Positions 59,288-64,000 of a stretch of 64,000 nt of DNA are shown here, in pieces. The DNA lies in contig NZ_AMRJ01000006.1 of the NCBI RefSeq assembly GCF_000300995.1, positions 1 through 64,000 of the forward strand, written 5' to 3'. Position 1 is the stretch's first letter. Every line of letters starts with the position of its first letter. Below the pieces are notes generated by a model, which was not told the DNA's origin, searched no databases, and saw nothing but the letters and a program-made list of their open reading frames with translations. The DNA is from Alcanivorax hongdengensis A-11-3. Lineage in GTDB: Bacteria > Pseudomonadota > Gammaproteobacteria > Pseudomonadales > Alcanivoracaceae. Both the position numbers and the translations under genes were made by a program.

Positions 59288-60313
59288 TTACAGGGCGGCG
59301 GGGCGAGAACGGAACTGGCCCGGGGTCTGGCCGGTATGGCGTTTGAAGCTGCGCTGGAAGGAACGAATGTCGGAATAGCCCAGGGCTTCGGCGATCTCCG
59401 ACTGGGGTAGCTGGGTGGTCTGCAGCAGTTGCCGGGCGTGTTGCAGGCGCACGTCATCCAGTAACTGTTGCCAGGTGACCTGTTCGTCAGCCAGCCGTCG
59501 GTGCAGGGTACGAATGTTCATGCCCAGACGCTCTGCCACCTGATCCTTGCGGGGCAGGGTGCGCCCCATGGCGTCGTCGATACACTGCCTGACCCGCTGA
59601 CTCAGGCTGGTGGCCACGCCCAACTGGTTGAGGCGCTCCACCGCGTGGGCTTCCAGGGTGGACAGCAATAACGGGTCCGGCTGGGTGAGCGGATGCGCCA
59701 GCAGCCCGCTATCGCCGACCAGGGCAGAGCAGGGCTGGTCAAACAGCACATCACAGAGGAAGACGCGCCGGTATTCCGCCAGCAGGGCCGGGTCCTGCGG
59801 GGCGGAATGCTCCAGCCAGACCTGGCTGGGTGCCAGTTGCTCGTTGGCGGTCAGCCAGCGGGCGTAACACAGCCAGGAGCTGAGCACATTCTCCACCAGA
59901 TGCCGGCGGGCCGGTGCCGGGTAGCAGCAGGACCAGATGATCATGGCCTGGTCATTGTCCAGGCGGGTCTCGGTGGTGCCCATGTCGCCGACCAGCCGTT
60001 CATAGAGGCTGACCTTGGAGAGGGCTTCCAGCAGGGTGCCGGCACTCATGGCAATATAGCCAATCACGTTATAGGAGCCGGGCTGGATAAAGGCACTGGT
60101 ATGCAGACCGAACAGGGGATCGGCGGACTGCTGGATCAGGTTTTCCAGCAGCTGCTGGAAGGCGCGGCCCGGCAGGCGCGCTTCCGGTTGCTGTACCAGT
60201 TCCTCCGGCAGCCCGGCATGGTCTAGCGCCGCTGCCGTATCCAGCCCGATGGCATCGCCATGGGCCAGGTACTGTTTCAACGCGGCGCTGCAGATTTCCC
60301 CCAGATCGGTCAT
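59288..60313 (-). CDS. AraC family transcriptional regulator
   Basis: A 341-residue protein with an N-terminal ligand/dimer domain of the Arabinose_bd-like type (LPGRAFQQLLENLIQQSADPLFGLHTSAFIQPGSYNVIGYIAMSAGTLLEAL, about 45-95) and a C-terminal double HTH (VAERLGMNIRTLHRRLADEQVTWQQLLDDVRLQHARQLL then IAEALGYSDIRSFQRSFKRHTGQTPGQFR). This is the OruR/ArgR-like AraC group of gammaproteobacteria. It starts 9 nt after the SIMPL lipoprotein gene and is probably co-transcribed. Its target is unknown. Confidence 0.92.
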   Translation of the reverse strand: MTDLGEICSAALKQYLAHGDAIGLDTAAALDHAGLPEELVQQPEARLPGRAFQQLLENLIQQSADPLFGLHTSAFIQPGSYNVIGYIAMSAGTLLEALSKVSLYERLVGDMGTTETRLDNDQAMIIWSCCYPAPARRHLVENVLSSWLCYARWLTANEQLAPSQVWLEHSAPQDPALLAEYRRVFLCDVLFDQPCSALVGDSGLLAHPLTQPDPLLLSTLEAHAVERLNQLGVATSLSQRVRQCIDDAMGRTLPRKDQVAERLGMNIRTLHRRLADEQVTWQQLLDDVRLQHARQLLQTTQLPQSEIAEALGYSDIRSFQRSFKRHTGQTPGQFRSRPAAL

Positions 60314-60322
60314 GCCCGGTCT

Positions 60323-61015
60323 TTACTCCAGCTCGAAGGTGACCTGGACCTGGGCGGTGATGTCGGTCTCCCCGGCGCGGTAGCTTTCCGTGGCGGCATC
60401 CTTGGCCCGAGCCATCATCATCACCGGATGCGGGGCACTGGTGCCCTGTACATCAATGCGGATGGCCTTGCCGACACTGCGGTCGGCAGCGTCCGCGGCG
60501 ACCTCGGCCTGTTGGCGGGCATCCTGCACGGCCTTTTTCAGGGCTCGCTGACTCAGGGCATGTTCATTGCTTACCTCGCTACCGGCCGGGCGGATATCCT
60601 TGACGTGCTGTTTGGCCAGGCCATCCAGCAGGCGGGCATAGGTCTCCAGGCCCTTGACCCGGAAGGTCACGTCGCGGCTGACTTCATGGCCGATCAGTTT
60701 GCGTTCCGGCTGGTATTGCCACTGGGGGCTGATGCGCAGGGTACTGGCGGTGACCTGCTTTTCCTCGATATCCAGGTCGTCGGCCAGCTCCAGCATGCGG
60801 TCCACCTGGCTATCGACCCGCTCTTTCATGGCATCAATATCATCGCCTTGCTGACGGGCGGTGGCGACCACACTGAAGATGTCCGGCTGTGCGCTGACCT
60901 TGCCGGTACCGGACACACTGATACTGTCCGCGGCCCGGGTAGTATGGTTATCCGAGCAGCCGGTCAGTGCCAGGGCGGCGACCAGCAGGGAAGACAGGAC
61001 GGCGGTGTTACGCAT
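60323..61015 (-). CDS. SIMPL (DUF541) domain lipoprotein
   Basis: A 230-residue protein with a lipoprotein signal (LLVAALALTGC, Cys20) and a SIMPL domain: ISVSGTGKVSAQPDIFSVVATAR near the N-terminus and YRAGETDITAQVQVTFELE at the end. SIMPL proteins are periplasmic or surface proteins of unclear role; E. coli YggE lowers oxidative stress. An ATG at 61015 fits the signal. It precedes the AraC gene by only 9 nt. Confidence 0.88.
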   Translation of the reverse strand: MRNTAVLSSLLVAALALTGCSDNHTTRAADSISVSGTGKVSAQPDIFSVVATARQQGDDIDAMKERVDSQVDRMLELADDLDIEEKQVTASTLRISPQWQYQPERKLIGHEVSRDVTFRVKGLETYARLLDGLAKQHVKDIRPAGSEVSNEHALSQRALKKAVQDARQQAEVAADAADRSVGKAIRIDVQGTSAPHPVMMMARAKDAATESYRAGETDITAQVQVTFELE

Positions 61016-61132
61016 GGATTGGCTCCTTGTTGTGCCTTTGTTGTGGCGGCAATCAGGCCGCGCTGAGTACGCAAGGGGTTTTTCAGCAGCCTGCTAGCCC
61101 CTATCATCGCACCTCGCGTTAGGGAGGCAACA

Positions 61133-62218
61133 ATGAATACAGTCGAGCAGGCCATTCGACAACAGCTGGCCACTATTGTGCCGGACGATCTCGGTGTCGA
61201 TCTGGTAAGCGCCAATACGGTGCAGGATCTGCAGATCAGTGACCAGCAGGTAACCCTGCGCGTGGTGCCCGGTTATCCCATGGCCAGCCAGCAGGCCGCG
61301 CTGGAAGCGCAGATCGAGCAGGCGCTGGCGCCGGTTCTGGAGGGGCGAAGCCTGGCCCTGGAGGTGGGGTTTGCCGTGGCGGCCCATCGCAGCCAGCACA
61401 GTATGCCGTCCCTGGACCAGGTGGCCAACGTGATTGCCATTGCGTCCGGCAAGGGCGGAGTGGGCAAGTCCACCACCACCATGAATCTGGCGTTGGCCCT
61501 GCAGGCCGAGGGGGCCAGGGTGGGCGTACTGGATGCGGATGTATTCGGTCCCAGCCTGCCGCTGATGCTGGGCAAGCCGGAAGGCACGCGCCCCCAGGTG
61601 CGTGACGGCAAGCAGTTTGTGCCGGTGGACGCCTTTGGCCTGCAGACCATGTCCATGGGCTATCTGACCACCAAGCAGACGCCGGTGGTGTGGCGCGGGC
61701 CCAAGGCCAGTGGCGCTCTGGTGCAGATGATGGAGCAGACGCTCTGGCAGGATCTGGATTATCTGCTGGTGGATCTGCCGCCGGGCACCGGCGATATCCA
61801 GCTGACCCTGGCCCAGAAAATCCCGGTGGCCGGCGCCGTGGTGGTGACCACGCCCCAGGACATTGCCCTGCTGGATGCGGTCAAGGGCGTGGAAATGTTC
61901 CGCAAGATGGATATCCGCGTGCTGGGGGTTGTGGAGAACATGGCCGTGCATATCTGTAGCCAGTGCGGGCATCATGAGAATGTGTTCGGCCAGGGCGGCG
62001 GTGCCCGGCTGGCCGAGGATTATCACACCGAATTGCTGGCGGGGCTGCCCCTGTCACTGGCGATCCGTGAGCAGGCCGATAGCGGTGAACCGCTGGTTCA
62101 GGCCCTGCCCGGCAGTGAAGAAGCGGCCCTTTACCGTCAGGCCGCCCGGCGCATGGCCGCCCGGCTTTCCCTGACCGAGGCCGGTCAGCGGGCCTTCCCG
62201 AAAATTACCCAACACTAG
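61133..62218 (+). CDS. apbC: Iron-sulfur cluster carrier ApbC (Mrp/NBP35 family)
   Basis: A 361-residue P-loop protein: an N-terminal MIP18-like (DUF59) domain (1-85), deviant Walker A VIAIASGKGGVGKSTTTMN, GVLDADVFGPSLP, LLVDLPPGTGDIQLTLAQ, and the Fe-S ligand CxxC in HICSQCGHHENVFG. It binds and delivers [4Fe-4S] clusters in the cytoplasm. In many gammaproteobacteria it is next to dcd, as here (71 nt upstream). GGGAGG lies before the ATG. Confidence 0.96.
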   Translation: MNTVEQAIRQQLATIVPDDLGVDLVSANTVQDLQISDQQVTLRVVPGYPMASQQAALEAQIEQALAPVLEGRSLALEVGFAVAAHRSQHSMPSLDQVANVIAIASGKGGVGKSTTTMNLALALQAEGARVGVLDADVFGPSLPLMLGKPEGTRPQVRDGKQFVPVDAFGLQTMSMGYLTTKQTPVVWRGPKASGALVQMMEQTLWQDLDYLLVDLPPGTGDIQLTLAQKIPVAGAVVVTTPQDIALLDAVKGVEMFRKMDIRVLGVVENMAVHICSQCGHHENVFGQGGGARLAEDYHTELLAGLPLSLAIREQADSGEPLVQALPGSEEAALYRQAARRMAARLSLTEAGQRAFPKITQH

Positions 62219-62288
62219 GCCGGCTCAGGTAGTATGACTGGCTTGCAACTTGCCGGGGCCGCCCGGAACAGAACATCAAGAGGCTGGT

Positions 62289-62838
<550 letters not shown>

Positions 62839-62858
<20 letters not shown>

Positions 62859-63597
62859 TCTTTTTCGCCTGATCTTCTGCTGCCGCGGCCCGCTCTTCCA
62901 GTGTCGGGCCGTGGTAGTCGATCATGATCATTTCCGCTTTCAGGAAAGTACTCTCGATGTGCTTGGCCTTGACTACCATGTAGTCAAGATCCGGTGCCAC
63001 CCAGAACAGGGTACGACGTTTTTTCTTGCTGTCGCCGGTACGGCGGTTTTCCACCACCAGGGTGTCCACCTTGCCCAGTGGGGTATCAATCTTTTCCCGG
63101 TCAATGACTACGAAATGGTGGGTGCGCAGGTCATCGCCATAGGCGCTGGTGACAGTATATTCCTTGTCGCCGGTGGCAAACACGCAGCGCCCCCGCAGCA
63201 GGATGGTCAGTTCATCCAGGGTGTCATCGGCAATGTCCATGCTGGCCGCATCGTCTTCGGATTCATTGTGAACCCGGGGCGGATCCCACTGGAACTGCAT
63301 GTGGTGATAGCGGTGCTGGCCGAAGCCGTCGAACTCATGGACGTAACGGTCGGTGCGCGGCTGACAATCGTTCCAGTAAAAGTAGCTCTCTTCCTTGTTG
63401 GTGAGCAGGAAGGATTTGGCTTTGAGCAGCATGTGGTAGTAGTCGGGTTTACCGGCGGGTTCCAGCACCAGATCTGCCTTGACCGGGGTCGGCAGTTTGT
63501 TCACGTAGATGCGGAATTCGGCGGCAAATGGCGCCAGGGGCTCGCTGTAGGCACTCAGGCTGGACAGCAGCAGGGCAATCAACAGGGCAATGCGCAT
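62839..63597 (-). CDS. DUF3108-type exported protein
   Basis: A 252-residue protein with a signal peptide ([18 protein letters not shown], then [18 protein letters not shown]). The mature part is beta-rich, with [34 protein letters not shown] and [21 protein letters not shown], as in DUF3108 proteins (periplasmic, lipoprotein-like fold, function unknown). ATG 63597 is preferred; ATG 63612 would add five residues and overlap the upstream stop codon. It follows a related gene directly upstream, and the two look like a tandem pair. Confidence 0.82.
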
Positions 63598-63604
63598 AGG
63601 TGGC

Positions 63605-64000
63605 TCAGTCATCCGTGAGAGTCATGGTGTGGGTGCCATCGGCATTTTGCTGGACCAGCTGAACCAGTGCAAAACCTCTCTGCGGGGCAAACCACATATA
63701 CGTCTGGCGGTCGCTATCTGCCTCGCGCTGGCGTTGCACCTTGACGGTCTTGATGCGCGTATCGCCCAGCTCCAGGGTTTCATGGCCCACTACCTGGAAA
63801 CGCTCGGTCTGCAATTTTCGCTCGTCAGCCACCGGTAACGTGATGTCGGTTTTGCCCTGTTGCAGTTCGCATTGCAGAGCCAGTGTCAGTGACAGCTGGT
63901 CCGTGGCGGTTTCGCGCACCGGATAACTGCGATCGGCCTTGCCGCTGCGCTCGCTCACCGCCACGCCGGTTTCCTGATTGATATGCACTTCGGCTTTTTT
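63605..64000 (-). CDS. DUF3108-type protein, 5' part beyond the window
   Basis: The open frame continues to the window end without a start, so only the C-terminal ~131 residues are seen. Their closing pattern (LELGDTRIKTVKVQRQREADSDRQTYMWFAPQRGFALVQLVQQNADG) parallels the next gene, including the aromatic W/Y-FAP segment of DUF3108. The stop is TGA at 63605. The tandem arrangement with the downstream homologue suggests an old duplication. Confidence 0.75.
   Translation of the reverse strand, partial: KKAEVHINQETGVAVSERSGKADRSYPVRETATDQLSLTLALQCELQQGKTDITLPVADERKLQTERFQVVGHETLELGDTRIKTVKVQRQREADSDRQTYMWFAPQRGFALVQLVQQNADGTHTMTLTDD

Overview
The window reads as chromosomal DNA of a GC-rich, respiring gammaproteobacterium. 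The density of acyl-CoA dehydrogenases, thiolases, SDRs, an acyl-CoA ligase and MDR oxidoreductases, together with E. coli-type cytochrome bd, MAPEG, OhrR/Ohr and a roadblock/GTPase operon, suggests a lipid- or hydrocarbon-degrading marine genus close to Alcanivorax. That placement is inference from gene content; no marker gene for species assignment is present. There is no prophage, CRISPR array or transposase. Almost all DNA is coding, in short operons.

Layout. 98-3219: membrane-anchored class III nucleotide cyclase, divergent from a nitroreductase / hotdog thioesterase / MAPEG operon, then tRNA-Ser(GGA) with an array of hairpins behind it. 3686-6094 (minus): an aromatic-codon-rich leader peptide and terminator (a probable attenuator) in front of a class I DAHP synthase, followed by a TTG-started quinone oxidoreductase-like gene. 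6147-9157 (minus): cydP-cydA-cydB-cydX, including a 35-residue CydX, with an FNR/ANR-like box upstream. 9419-11837 (minus): DUF1302 outer-membrane protein and a lipoprotein.

12280-25818: acyl-CoA metabolism. A thiolase, SDR and MaoC hydratase run on the minus strand opposite a TetR gene. An enoyl-CoA hydratase follows, then a plus-strand set of phosphatase, acyl-CoA dehydrogenase, APH-type kinase and two SDRs that resembles a split ACAD10/11 (4-hydroxyacyl-CoA) pathway. A ferritin-like PF10118 protein, an aldehyde dehydrogenase, an IclR regulator and a PaaI-like thioesterase complete the block. 25900-31053: RND efflux pump (membrane fusion protein and permease) divergent from its TetR repressor, with an AcrR/TtgR-like operator between them.

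31375-42458: acyl-CoA ligase, a complete Liv-type ABC importer, a bifunctional hydratase/dehydrogenase and two acyl-CoA dehydrogenases, in an arrangement like pimelate-type dicarboxylate degradation. 42626-49694: a coupled MDR-MFS-PanE-like trio, a second MDR, an MBL-fold hydrolase and an unassigned membrane protein. 49785-53603: acyl-CoA dehydrogenase divergent from a thiolase, then glutaryl-CoA dehydrogenase. 53691-54667: ohrR and ohr with matching operators. 54734-55002: a MITE-like inverted-repeat element abutting a patatin phospholipase gene. 56659-59003: a roadblock/GTPase signalling operon. The end holds an AraC regulator, a SIMPL lipoprotein, the ApbC/Mrp Fe-S carrier, dcd and two DUF3108 proteins, the last cut by the window edge.

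The most notable signals outside the genes are the DAHP synthase attenuator and an A/T-rich motif, RGAAY-N3-ATTYY-RAAAYA, found at seven intergenic positions, six of them in front of acyl-CoA-metabolism genes. The motif suggests one regulator controlling much of this window.
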